64,000 nucleotides of DNA from JBMYRH01 sp049602155 (GTDB lineage Bacteria > Myxococcota_A > UBA9042 > PHBI01 > JBMYRH01), in the NCBI GenBank assembly GCA_049602155.1, contig JBMYRH010000017.1, forward strand, positions 66,704-130,703. Direction: 5' to 3'. Shown piece by piece: positions 54,601-61,127 of this stretch. The position numbers and the translations under genes were made by a program. Below the pieces are notes generated by a model. That model was not told the origin of the DNA and made no database searches. It was given only the letters and a program-made list of their open reading frames with translations. Position 1 is the first letter of the stretch, and each line of letters begins with the position of its first letter.

Positions 54601-55155
54601 ACGAACCAGTGTGAGTCGATCCCCTCCTGCACCAGTAACCTGGACTGCGGCCCGGGCCAGTTCTGTAATGCCGCGAGTGGCGAGTGTAGCCCGAACGAAG
54701 GCGAAGACCAGACGCCCTGCCAGAACGATAATCAATGCGGTGACCATGAGGCCTGCGTGCACCAAGAGCTCGGCGGAGGAAGCTACTGCCAATGTGCCTT
54801 TGGCTACCAAGGCAACCCGGGGAACTGTACAGATATCGATGAGTGTGCCGATCCCAACTTACACGCATGCAGCATCGACGAGACCTGCATGAACAGCATC
54901 CCCGAGATTGATCAGGCCGGCTACTACTGCGAGCCAAACTGCGGCACAGAGCCCGACCCCGGCGAGTGCGAGGGCGTGTGCGATACGGTGGACAGCTGCG
55001 GCAACATTTGCGGGTGCCCAGAGGGCGAGGTCTGTAACAACGGCACCTGTGAATTAGACATGGGTGGTGACGGAACATGCATAGGCGACTTTGACTGCCA
55101 AGCGGGCGAGGTCTGTATGGGCGGCATCTGTGAACCAGACATGGGCGGGGGATGA
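45631..55155 (+). CDS. Giant mosaic surface lipoprotein (TSP3, lectin, LNR, L-domain, EGF modules)
   Basis: A 3174-residue protein with signal peptide and likely lipobox (LWGC, Cys23). Modules in order: Cys-rich start with a CCC motif; calcium-binding TSP3 repeats (about 50-745, many DxDxDG units); a MopE-type motif (748-782, CNTIDDNCD); Cys-rich region; C-type lectin-like domain (about 1109-1240); more TSP3 and a second MopE-type unit (to 1370); a beta-sandwich (about 1510-1645); a set of CGDDGCGG repeats; six Notch-LNR-like units (about 1819-2150, DGVCDPxxNCxxxxxDGGDC pattern); three receptor-L-like leucine-rich units (about 2224-2675); a DUF4215 unit (2850-2880, GMEECDDGNN); and EGF-like domains. 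No protease or glycosidase site is visible. It probably acts as an adhesin or matrix protein. The frame continues as Cys-rich sequence beyond its stop. Confidence 0.9.
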   Translation: MRDTRRWFSLGVVVWMGFSLWGCSAEPFVPRSAGETCAADGECEDNLCYASECLDPAQDDDKDGLTNAIEANLGTNPLSPDTDGDSLPDSYEVGTDLANPLDEDGDGAIDAVESNLQDDELDCLVNQQDSENEVTATTTAAKYDEACCCGGTCSEQGITVLDGTSCNEETGELTCVTDEPDTDGDGILDSCDWCKLDPNDEADLDGDGVCRSDDNCPDIANADQANADTDLIGDACDPCKFGTDAPVADANNPGTKPEEGADPNDPDGDGVYDCYPFECDPSSDADCVTDNCPGLFNPMQTNSDADSGDTLGDLCDPTPFGEEFEAPADDEDGDDVLDDDDNCPQIPNTDQKNTDAEVGAENGTCEPGIKDEGCLGDGLGDACDPCPELTVNDQDGDGFYDCVVGGLPIDPCPTEPEYYDGDNKPVCEDNCDEVANPSQLDSDDDGIGDACDAEPFVSDDTDKDGILNNVDGCDDSPEGWIATDGPDYDGDGCQDGTEDTDNDNDGVENFEDSCETGELGWTSDGSSDWDGDGCKDDTDEDLDDDNDGVLDSSDECSLGEVDWDEVDGAVDHDADGCEDSDEDNDDDNDGHGDGDDACPTGHVGWEKNDETDHDDDGCKDDVEDADDDDDGVEDDLDACPSGSTGWGASEATDHDGDGCEDSGEDTDDDNDGIEDVDDNCPLNDKVDQDDLDGDGEGDACDADDDGDDVEDDVDTCPTVVNPEQTDTDADGQGDACDDDIDDDGSLNDDDCAPTDPTVHPAAAELCNTIDDNCDSATDEGFEGLGDACDGDDADTCASGVIGCSADGSAAVCQDEAIDCSALNTDCRMGTCEAGSNDESACFGALDHAFCADDEPCTTDLCGVDDGQCTSTLVHINSSDADKTAASEAGCACVDNPEVVTSDDGPADRVCQGLCLLKASCGVSNDDGEPEADVECIAECTQTVMADVSAAATLACIANKQGEYAQQNPDASDACEGNAEIAEVCAPGGCTLPAATECTAYCDALTACYPNGIDTLVEEPYGNHLNYYMSASPELCVWGCTGFKAAGGFDLEANDGELQCQVDLMTGGACPADGLFPCGAPEKVCEETDACHVWHPDEETGDGEDAPTGHYYEGVTVPEGITWDEAKAQAEAMGGHLATLNSFGEATFVATNFSENGSGPWIGARSDDPNDISGDGEEERTWGWVTGESFDLQPLLDALEGVELPKNACLRLKHAGSFSWEAASCDGTASGFLVEFVDSENACNDMDFDEICDAEDNCINTANHLQEDFDADGHGDACDNDADGDEYFTNQQPFDCNDKDPESFPVALFGDADSDGYGDPATEFFGCFSGGTVTEGGDCDDEDNGVFPGAPESCGDGVDSDCDGDHVEADLCGSSCQQLCTSLLAQGCDDNVTPSDPSEGEDNTEAPADGDASDTGEEGATGETGETGPVSDNAEHDQAECESMCADHFEPSEWDGACSEDFDALATCIVQHGNGFECSEEHGHLAAEPCTDLQHTWQTCTTCFDHAEPDTAWGPGLYTAEAIQGDEINQSESVLAMRAICDVADIDRMWLSPSDDQSSYGDVVTLGVNLEHEGTPQPIEIIVSDVNGTPLEGGYFLINEYSDQGGEGVTMFLDADPTDPLYRLEIKPIEGATQPLKLRYSVVMQSCQALCVDSPAACGDDGCGGSCGSCGPGAECTSGECVIPCTPNCADMVCGDDGCGGSCGECQGGNTCIEGACIAPCAPDCDGFNCGDDGCGGICGECEGGIQCVGGNCAYECVPDCFGIVCGSDGCGGTCGDGCEAGTYCKHGWCQEDTCIDPNNPDDLNVGTCFENTCGISHAGDGVCDPEFNCADMAYDGGDCGLPCPEGLIHDCNWNCVAPEVKGDGQCQPYMACPYTQWDGGDCPDNCLPTEIVGCDSTCVPAGWLGDGGCDKAKLGCGAMDWDNGDCDFLAPSVCGDGHCANDEAAYSCPSDCAVVCGDGVCGVNETNVSCNADCGACAEECNAASSGTHCAGGACVSPATCGAGQILDCYLGCIPASYPGDNVCDPSLNCHDFENDEGDCAACDQGQVSRCTGTGHDGDTTDSCIDSSLIGDGTCQSTLGCAEYDWDGGDCEEPCPYDPGVDDGSGGSDEGDGGYKVRDCYQQCVDVNLVGNGICQGHLNCAKHDYDGFDCQGAVCGDGVCSDAGGENYANCEEDCPPICTPNCTNLACGDDGCGGSCGTCKNDQTCTSSGHCLAQGAQECISDYVFTTTNEIQAVSGCAQITGNVTIQSSVSSLAALSNLQRVAGALEISSNPNLSGLNGLDNLEEVVGDLKIFSNPTLVSLEALNQLTNITGMLDISSNANLEILGLAALAHVHGGLTIVSNQALCQDDIDAWYGSASLQVQGDVIYNTGNTGPCSNPCVGELDENGVLAIVIEGTQGPQALDALSNCQTIQGDLRILGSNFGDLNALNDLKTITGALTINDNLNLITVSLPVLESVGGDVHVANNTQLSTLGLAALNLTSQVSFDIFNNYLCNADVVAWVQGLGPNATVGNISNNNGACICEGGCDAGHLCNQDGQCVVDCNVSHVVEGDPSAYLSALQGCTELHGDLTIQSTNLTQIGNELMGIGEIHGNLVIRNNPYLTQIGIQYLNILGGDLVIHSNGLLDTFAVEIEMVVAGAVNITHNAKLCQHTLESTIDGVNILTSWNLTPGNDGCVTCTPECQQGTCGGDNGCGAPCECTQGETCEQGVCQAPPSIACSPSSTEPIDCNTYACPEDTTSLTCVGEEYITTGDDNTFIVIEREGHNHCPAQNNLGEYAGSWSNDWYGCYTRRSGISSAACQGAASVTEPDLTNDIIGVAEWSSQCRWLCSSNNCTFSVPLSGGYPVYTMCGDGILFPGMEECDDGNNAGGDGCDPFCVSEPAPCEPSCISGACGLPDGCGELCGCDDGEVCGQDNFCANINECAAQENPPCSPEATCVDTDGSHGCTCNVGFIGSGVTCECTPNCAPGHCGDDGCGGVCACGEGQNCNVATNQCESIPSCTSNLDCGPGQFCNAASGECSPNEGEDQTPCQNDNQCGDHEACVHQELGGGSYCQCAFGYQGNPGNCTDIDECADPNLHACSIDETCMNSIPEIDQAGYYCEPNCGTEPDPGECEGVCDTVDSCGNICGCPEGEVCNNGTCELDMGGDGTCIGDFDCQAGEVCMGGICEPDMGGG

Positions 55156-55231
55156 ACCGAGGACGTTGAGTGCCCCCAAGGGATGACCTGCGATAAAGCC
55201 AATGGGATGTCCAAGTAGAGAAGCCGAGCCC

Positions 55232-56446
55232 TCAGCGCCAGGCTTTGACCACAGCGTCACAGACGTGAGAGGCGAAGGGCAGGCTGCACGTGAACCCAGG
55301 GGAGACCGCGTTCAGCACGTGAAATGAACGCGCGTCGCCCTGGAAGATAAAGTCCATGACCAGGCGGCGCTCGGAGATGTCGAGCAGCTGTGCCCGTATC
55401 CCCGGCCTGCCCCAGGTCGGATAGCGGGCGGGGTCAAGGTCGGTGATGAGCGCACGCGAGAGGTCGAGGAGGTGCCCCCTCTGGAGCTTTCGAAGCTCTC
55501 GGACCGCCAAGCGCTTGAAGTCGAACTCGCTGTGCATCAAGAGCCCGGCCTGGCGCCCTAGGATGTCGAAGAGCTCGCGCCATGAGAAGTTCTCGAGCCC
55601 ACGATACTGCTCGCGCCAAAAGGCAGGCGTCGCGGTCGGACCAAGCTTGGTTCGGCCGTCAACGGTGAGCGTGAAGTGGACACCGAGGAAGGGGTTACCG
55701 AGGTCAGGGACCGGGTAGATGTGGCAGGCCAAGGGCGGCTCGGCGGCGTCCGCGTAAAGATACAGCCCCTTGAATGGCAGAATTCGGTAGCGCTCGGAGA
55801 ACCCAAAGTCTCGCGCAATGACGTCTGCGTAGAGGCCGGCGGTGTTCACCACATACCCGGGCGTGATCGCCCCGTCGGAGGTCAGGACCTGATCACCATC
55901 ACGACCCTGATAGGCCACGCCTCGACGCCACTCGACCCCCTCGGCGGTCGCGTCCGATTGCATCGCCTCGACGACCGCCATCGGGTCGACGGTCGCGGTC
56001 GTCGGAGAGAAGAGCGCACGCTCGACGGTCTTGGCGCGCGGCTCAATCGCCTGTGCTTGGGCGGCAGTGAGCACATCGAGGGGCACCCCGTTGGCCTCGC
56101 CGCGGCGCTTGAGCTCGTCGAGCTGGTCGAGCTGCGACTCGCAGCGGGTCACCACCAGCTTGCCGCAGCGGTTAAGCGGCAGGTCGCGCTCCAAGCAGTA
56201 CTCTGTCAGGCGACGGTTGCCTTCCCGAGTGAAGGCAGCCTTGTGGCTGTCTGCCGTGTAATAGAAGCCCGCGTGGAGGACACCGCTGTTGCGACCGCTG
56301 CCGTGGGCGTGCCCGGTCTGCTCTTTATCTAAGACGACGACCTGCGCGTCCCTGTGGCGCCGCTTGAGCTCACGGGCCACGGCGGTCCCGATGATGCCCC
56401 CGCCGATGACGAGGATATCCGGGGTGTCGGTGTGCGCGGACGTCAT
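55232..56446 (-). CDS. lhgO: L-2-hydroxyglutarate oxidase
   Basis: A 404-residue FAD enzyme of the DAO superfamily. N-terminal ILVIGGGIIGTAVARELKRR binds FAD ADP; SGRNSGVLHAGFYY is diagnostic for LhgO/L2HGDH. The substrate region IYPVPDLGNPFLGVHFT and the C-terminal AVSPGFTCSLPFASHV also fit. It oxidises L-2-hydroxyglutarate to 2-oxoglutarate, passing electrons to the quinone pool. It is divergent from sucA, whose enzyme uses 2-oxoglutarate, so the two may be linked in metabolism and perhaps regulated from the shared 210-bp region. Confidence 0.95.
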   Translation of the reverse strand: MTSAHTDTPDILVIGGGIIGTAVARELKRRHRDAQVVVLDKEQTGHAHGSGRNSGVLHAGFYYTADSHKAAFTREGNRRLTEYCLERDLPLNRCGKLVVTRCESQLDQLDELKRRGEANGVPLDVLTAAQAQAIEPRAKTVERALFSPTTATVDPMAVVEAMQSDATAEGVEWRRGVAYQGRDGDQVLTSDGAITPGYVVNTAGLYADVIARDFGFSERYRILPFKGLYLYADAAEPPLACHIYPVPDLGNPFLGVHFTLTVDGRTKLGPTATPAFWREQYRGLENFSWRELFDILGRQAGLLMHSEFDFKRLAVRELRKLQRGHLLDLSRALITDLDPARYPTWGRPGIRAQLLDISERRLVMDFIFQGDARSFHVLNAVSPGFTCSLPFASHVCDAVVKAWR

Positions 56447-56615
56447 CTGACCAGATCATCCTTGGGTCATCGGGGCGGTGAGAGCCCCAGATTGACACCC
56501 TTACGGCGGGGCCGCCAAGGCCTGTAGACATCAGCCCAAGATCCGCGCGACCGGCGGATCGCCGATCAACGGTTGTAGAGTTCGCAGACCGGAGCTACGG
56601 TACCGGCTCACTGTG

Positions 56616-56644
56616 TCCACTCCGGTGGACCTCTGAGTACAGAG
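56616..56644 (+). promoter_or_regulatory. Two small hairpins before the sucA ribosome-binding site
   Basis: TCCAC-TCCG-GTGGA (56616-56629) and CTCTG-AGTA-CAGAG (56631-56644) sit directly upstream of AAGGAG (56646-56651), which is 5 bases before the sucA ATG. The second stem ends one base before the Shine-Dalgarno. They may shape or regulate initiation. Confidence 0.35.
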
Positions 56645-56656
56645 GAAGGAGTTCTC

Positions 56657-59600
56657 ATGGAGGACGCCCCGCCCGTCGCAAACCTGGCATTCGTCGAGTC
56701 GATGTACGCACGATTCCAGGACCATCCTTCCTCGGTGCCTGAAGAGTGGCGCGCCTACTTCTCGGCGTATGAAGCCTCGAGCCGCACACCGATCGGCCCC
56801 AGCTTCGCGGCGCGTAGCATCTTCGCGGCAGCGGCAGCGGCTCCGGTCAACGGCTCCTCACCTCTGCGTGCTGCGCCTCGACCACCGCGCCCGAAGAAGG
56901 CCCGTACAGTCTCAGTGGGCGAGGCCGATCCGGCTCACATGGCGCTGCTCGGGGCCACGTCCCTCTTCACCGGTCTCGGCGATGATGAGTTGGCAGCGAT
57001 CGCCTCCCGCACCACCGAGGTCAGGCTCCCCGAAGGCGACCTCCTGATGCAAAAGGGGGACGCAGGAGACGGCGCCTACTTCATCCTCGAGGGCAAGGCC
57101 CGGGTCGAGCGGGATGGGCACCTCGTGGCGACGCTGACCACCGGTCAGGTCGTGGGTGAGATGTCCTTCCTCAAGCATCAGGTCCGCTCCGCCAACGTCA
57201 TCGCGCAAACACCGCTGCACATGCTGCACCTTGGTGAAGCGGCGCTCGACGAGCTGCTCGATACCCACGCTGGCTTCGCGCGGCTCCTCTTTGAGACGGT
57301 CTCTAAGCGCCTCCGCGCGGCCAATCTACTTCAGAAACGTGTGGCCCAGCTGATGCGCCTATACCGGGTGCGTGGACACGTCATCGCCGACCTGGACCCG
57401 TTGGGGCGTCGCCCCTCGGAGCACCCCGAGTTAGATCTCGCTTACCACGGTCTGAGCCCCAGTGACTTGGGTGAGCGGGTCTTCGTCGGCGATCCACAGA
57501 GCCCCGACGTCTTGACCTTGGGCGCGGTCGTGGACCGCATGAAGAACACCTATTGCCGTCACATCGGGGTGCAGTTCATGCACATCGATGACGTGGAGGT
57601 GCAGACCTGGCTTCAAACACGTATGGAGCGCACCGAGAATCAGTGCAACCTAAGCCGCGAGGAGCAAGTGCGGGTGCTGACAAAGCTCACCCAAGCGGAG
57701 CTCTTCGAGCAGTTCATTCACGCGAAGTATCTAGGCGCCAAGCGCTTCTCCCTCGAGGGCGCAGAGAGCTTGCTCCCCCTGCTGGACATCGCCATCGAGG
57801 AAGCGGCTAAGCACGGCGTGCGGCAGATCGTGATGGGGATGGCGCATCGCGGGCGCTTGAACGTGCTCGCGAACATCATGGGCAAGGCGCCGCACCAGAT
57901 CTTCAAGGAGTTCGAGGACGCCGACCCTGACAAGTACCTCGGCCGTGGTGACGTGAAGTACCACATGGGCTACTCGAGCAAGCACCAGGCAGTCAGTGGC
58001 GAGGACGTGCACCTGAGCCTGACGTTTAACCCCAGCCACCTGGCCTTCGTCACCCCCGTGGTGCAGGGGCGCGTCCGGGGCAAGCAAGACCGCTTTAACG
58101 ACACGCAGCGTGAGCGGGTCATGGGCCTCGTCATCCACGGTGATGCAGCGTTCGCTGGCCAAGGCGTGATCCAAGAGAGCTTGAACATGAGCGAGCTCTC
58201 CGGCTACGAGACCGGCGGCACCGTTCACGTCATCGTGAATAACCAAGTCGGCTTCACGACCGACCCCGAGGACTCACGGTCTTCGGGCTACGCGACCGAC
58301 GTCGCCAAGCTCCTTCAGATCCCTATCTTCCACGTCAACGGTGAGCACCCCGACGCCGTCGCTCAGGTCATCAAGCTGGCGATGGACTTCCGAGAGCGGT
58401 GGCACCGAGATGTCATCATCGATATGTACTGCTACCGGCGTCATGGTCACAATGAAGGCGACGAGCCTCGCTATACCCAGCCGCAGATGTACCAATGGGT
58501 CGACAGGCAGCCCACAGTCCGCGAGAATTTCGTGGAGAACATGGTCGCCCTCGGCGTCGTCTCAAAAGCAGACAGTGACGCCATCGCCGAGCAATGCAAG
58601 GCGTCGTTGGAGAGCGACCTCGAGAGTGCCCGCGGGGGAGAGGCCCTTTCAACAGGCGAGCAAGAGCCTTATCGAGGCGTCTGGTCGGCGGGCTACCACG
58701 GTGGCGCGGAGTCAGATACGCCATTGGTAGAGACCGCTGTCCCACAAGACACGCTCTGCTCACTGCTGACACAGCTCACCACGCTCCCGGACACTCTGAA
58801 GGTCCAGAGCAAGCTCCGTCGGCTGATGAAGAAGCGCGCTCAGATGGCGTCTGGTGATGCGCCGCTCGACTGGTGGGCAGGTGAAGCGCTGGCCTTCGCG
58901 ACGTTGCTCGGCGGACAGCACCCCATCCGCCTGAGTGGCCAGGACGCGCAGCGCGGTACCTTTACGCACCGCCACAGCGTGATCCACGATCAAGAGTCGG
59001 GAGAGACCCACACCCCACTGAACGCGCTCTCGGGCGACCATGCCGAGTATTCGGTGTGGAACAGTCCGCTTTCCGAGGCCGCTGTCCTGGCATTCGATTA
59101 CGGCTACAGCCTGGAGTGGCCAGAGGGCCTCGTCATCTGGGAGGCGCAGTTTGGTGACTTCGCCAACGGCGCGCAGGTCATCATCGATCAGTTCGTGACG
59201 ACGTCCGAGGACAAGTGGTCACGGTTGAGCGGTCTTGTGATGATGCTCCCGCACGGCTTTGAAGGTCAGGGGCCTGAGCACTCCTCGGCGCGCTTGGAGC
59301 GCTTCTTGACGCTCGCCGCGGAGGACAACATCCGCGTCGTGAACCTGACGACCCCCGCGCAGATCTTTCATGCGCTGCGCCGTCAGGTCGTCTCAACCTA
59401 CCGTAAGCCCCTCATCATCATGACGCCTAAGAGCCTGCTGCGACATCCACAGGCGACCTCTTCTCTTGAGGACCTCTCGAAGGGTGGCTTCAAGCGGCTG
59501 ATCCCGGACGCCTCTGTCCCTGACCTCAGCGAGGCCCCCTACGTCCTGCTGTGCTCGGGCAAGGTCTACTACGACCTGCTCGCAAGCCGTGACGCCAATG

Positions 59601-59920
59601 ACGGTCATGGGACGCCCATCGTTCGAATTGAGCAGCTCTACCCCTTCCCTGAGGCGGAGCTAGAGAGCCTGCTCGCGAACTGCCCCGATGGCACCGAGGT
59701 GCGCTGGGTCCAGGAGGAGCCCTCCAACATGGGGGCATGGCGCTTCTTACGGGACCAAACCTGGGACGGCGTCCTAGGGCGGATGACCGTAAAGCGCGTC
59801 AGTCGACCCGAGTCGGCGAGCCCCGCCACAGGGTCTGGCGCGAGTCATAAGATCGAGCAGGCCCGGCTGATGGCCGAGGCGTTCTCACCCACGAATACTG
59901 AGTCAGCTGGAGGCAAGTGA
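56657..59920 (+). CDS. sucA: 2-oxoglutarate dehydrogenase E1 with inserted cyclic-nucleotide-binding domain
   Basis: A 1087-residue ThDP enzyme, about 150 longer than typical SucA. Residues 1-40 are the usual E2-binding N-terminus (FVESMYARFQDHPSSVPEEWRAYF). After an Ala/Pro linker, residues about 96-225 form a CNB beta-roll (LPEGDLLMQKGDAGDGAYFILEG; phosphate-binding cassette 167-181 with Glu168 and Arg177 both present). The E1 core then resumes at LYRVRGHVIADLDPLG (235-250). Core motifs are intact: GMAHRGRLNVLAN, GDAAFAGQGVIQESLNMS, and a transketolase-like C-terminal half (GQGPEHSSARLERFL). It decarboxylates 2-oxoglutarate and succinylates the E2 lipoyl group. The CNB insertion suggests allosteric control by a nucleotide (inference). 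AAGGAG is 5 bases upstream. It overlaps sucB by 1 base. Confidence 0.95.
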   Translation: MEDAPPVANLAFVESMYARFQDHPSSVPEEWRAYFSAYEASSRTPIGPSFAARSIFAAAAAAPVNGSSPLRAAPRPPRPKKARTVSVGEADPAHMALLGATSLFTGLGDDELAAIASRTTEVRLPEGDLLMQKGDAGDGAYFILEGKARVERDGHLVATLTTGQVVGEMSFLKHQVRSANVIAQTPLHMLHLGEAALDELLDTHAGFARLLFETVSKRLRAANLLQKRVAQLMRLYRVRGHVIADLDPLGRRPSEHPELDLAYHGLSPSDLGERVFVGDPQSPDVLTLGAVVDRMKNTYCRHIGVQFMHIDDVEVQTWLQTRMERTENQCNLSREEQVRVLTKLTQAELFEQFIHAKYLGAKRFSLEGAESLLPLLDIAIEEAAKHGVRQIVMGMAHRGRLNVLANIMGKAPHQIFKEFEDADPDKYLGRGDVKYHMGYSSKHQAVSGEDVHLSLTFNPSHLAFVTPVVQGRVRGKQDRFNDTQRERVMGLVIHGDAAFAGQGVIQESLNMSELSGYETGGTVHVIVNNQVGFTTDPEDSRSSGYATDVAKLLQIPIFHVNGEHPDAVAQVIKLAMDFRERWHRDVIIDMYCYRRHGHNEGDEPRYTQPQMYQWVDRQPTVRENFVENMVALGVVSKADSDAIAEQCKASLESDLESARGGEALSTGEQEPYRGVWSAGYHGGAESDTPLVETAVPQDTLCSLLTQLTTLPDTLKVQSKLRRLMKKRAQMASGDAPLDWWAGEALAFATLLGGQHPIRLSGQDAQRGTFTHRHSVIHDQESGETHTPLNALSGDHAEYSVWNSPLSEAAVLAFDYGYSLEWPEGLVIWEAQFGDFANGAQVIIDQFVTTSEDKWSRLSGLVMMLPHGFEGQGPEHSSARLERFLTLAAEDNIRVVNLTTPAQIFHALRRQVVSTYRKPLIIMTPKSLLRHPQATSSLEDLSKGGFKRLIPDASVPDLSEAPYVLLCSGKVYYDLLASRDANDGHGTPIVRIEQLYPFPEAELESLLANCPDGTEVRWVQEEPSNMGAWRFLRDQTWDGVLGRMTVKRVSRPESASPATGSGASHKIEQARLMAEAFSPTNTESAGGK

Positions 59921-61125
59921 TGGCAGGCGAGATCCTCGTACCCTCGGTCGGTGAGTCCATCACCGAGGTGGTCGTAAGCAAATGGTTAGTCCCGGTCGGC
60001 ACATGGGTCGCCGCGGACACGCCGGTCGTCGCGCTGGACACAGACAAAGCCAGCGTGGAGGTCCCCGCCCCCATCGACGGCATCCTGAAGAGCGTCGCGA
60101 AGGACGTGGACGAGGAGGCCGGCATCGGTGACACCCTGGGGATGATCGAGGCGGCTGAGAAGCCCGCGAACGCAGACAACGACGCTCCCCCTGAAGCCGA
60201 GGCTCCTGCAGCTGCAGCTGCGAACGCGCCGCGCGCGGACGCCGCCTCGGACGTCGTCATGCCAGCTGCGCAGCGCGTCTTGGCGCAAGGCGGCGTCTCT
60301 GCAGACGTCGTGACCGGGACGGGACCGGGGGGCCGCGTGCTCAAGGAGGACGCTCAGCGTGCAGTCGCCCAGGCAAAGCAGTCACCGCCCCCACCACCGG
60401 CATCGACGCCCAGCGGGGGCGGCGCACGCGAAGAGGAGATCGTGCCGATGACGCGCATGCGGCAGACCATCGCTAAGCGGCTGGTCGAGGCGCAACAACA
60501 GGCGGCCCTCCTCACCACCTTTAATGAAGTGGACATGTCCGCGGTGATGGCGCTCCGGAGCCAACATAAGGCTGCTTACCTCGAGCGTTACGGCATCAAG
60601 CTCGGCTTCATGTCCTTCTTTATCAAGGCGACGATCGAGGCGCTGAAGGCCTACCCTGCCGTCAACGCAGAGATCCGCGGCACCGACATCGTCTACCGCA
60701 ACTACTTCGATATCGGCGTCGCGATCGGCGGCGGCAAGGGGCTGGTCGTCCCAATCCTGCGCAACGCAGAGACGATGAGCTTCGCTGACATCGAGCTCAC
60801 CATCGCCGACCTAGGCCGTCGTGCCCGTGAAGGCACGCTGAAGATCGATGAGCTGATGGGGGGCACGTTCAGTGTCACCAACGGCGGCATCTACGGCTCA
60901 CTGCTCTCCACCCCGATCGTGAACCCGCCTCAGAGCGGCATCCTGGGGATGCACAACATCGTCGAGCGCCCTGTCGGCGTGGACGGCGAGATCGTCCTCC
61001 GACCCATGATGTACGTCGCCCTCACCTACGACCATCGCATCGTCGATGGGCGTGAGGCGGTCAGCTTCTTGAAGCGCATCAAGGAGTGTGTCGAGAGCCC
61101 CGAGCGCATCCTCCTGGAGATATAG
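59920..61125 (+). CDS. sucB: 2-oxoglutarate dehydrogenase E2, dihydrolipoyllysine succinyltransferase
   Basis: A 401-residue E2. The ATG at 59920 (GGAGG 6 bases upstream) is preferred to the GTG at 59917. One lipoyl domain with Lys43 in DTDKASVEV. An Ala/Pro linker, then a peripheral-subunit-binding domain (MPAAQRVLAQGG, GTGPGGRVLKEDAQ). The catalytic domain has His372 and Asp376 in DHRIVDGREAV and the central NEVDMSAVMALR and FGMSFF-like segments of OGDH E2. Transfers succinyl to CoA as the cubic core of the complex. Operon with sucA and lpd. Confidence 0.96.
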   Translation: MAGEILVPSVGESITEVVVSKWLVPVGTWVAADTPVVALDTDKASVEVPAPIDGILKSVAKDVDEEAGIGDTLGMIEAAEKPANADNDAPPEAEAPAAAAANAPRADAASDVVMPAAQRVLAQGGVSADVVTGTGPGGRVLKEDAQRAVAQAKQSPPPPPASTPSGGGAREEEIVPMTRMRQTIAKRLVEAQQQAALLTTFNEVDMSAVMALRSQHKAAYLERYGIKLGFMSFFIKATIEALKAYPAVNAEIRGTDIVYRNYFDIGVAIGGGKGLVVPILRNAETMSFADIELTIADLGRRAREGTLKIDELMGGTFSVTNGGIYGSLLSTPIVNPPQSGILGMHNIVERPVGVDGEIVLRPMMYVALTYDHRIVDGREAVSFLKRIKECVESPERILLEI

Positions 61126-61127
61126 CC

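Noticed and set aside
55153..55155. TGA as a selenocysteine codon
   Set aside because: No SECIS-like hairpin recognised directly downstream, and surrounding residues do not match a selenoprotein motif; nonsense mutation or readthrough is simpler.
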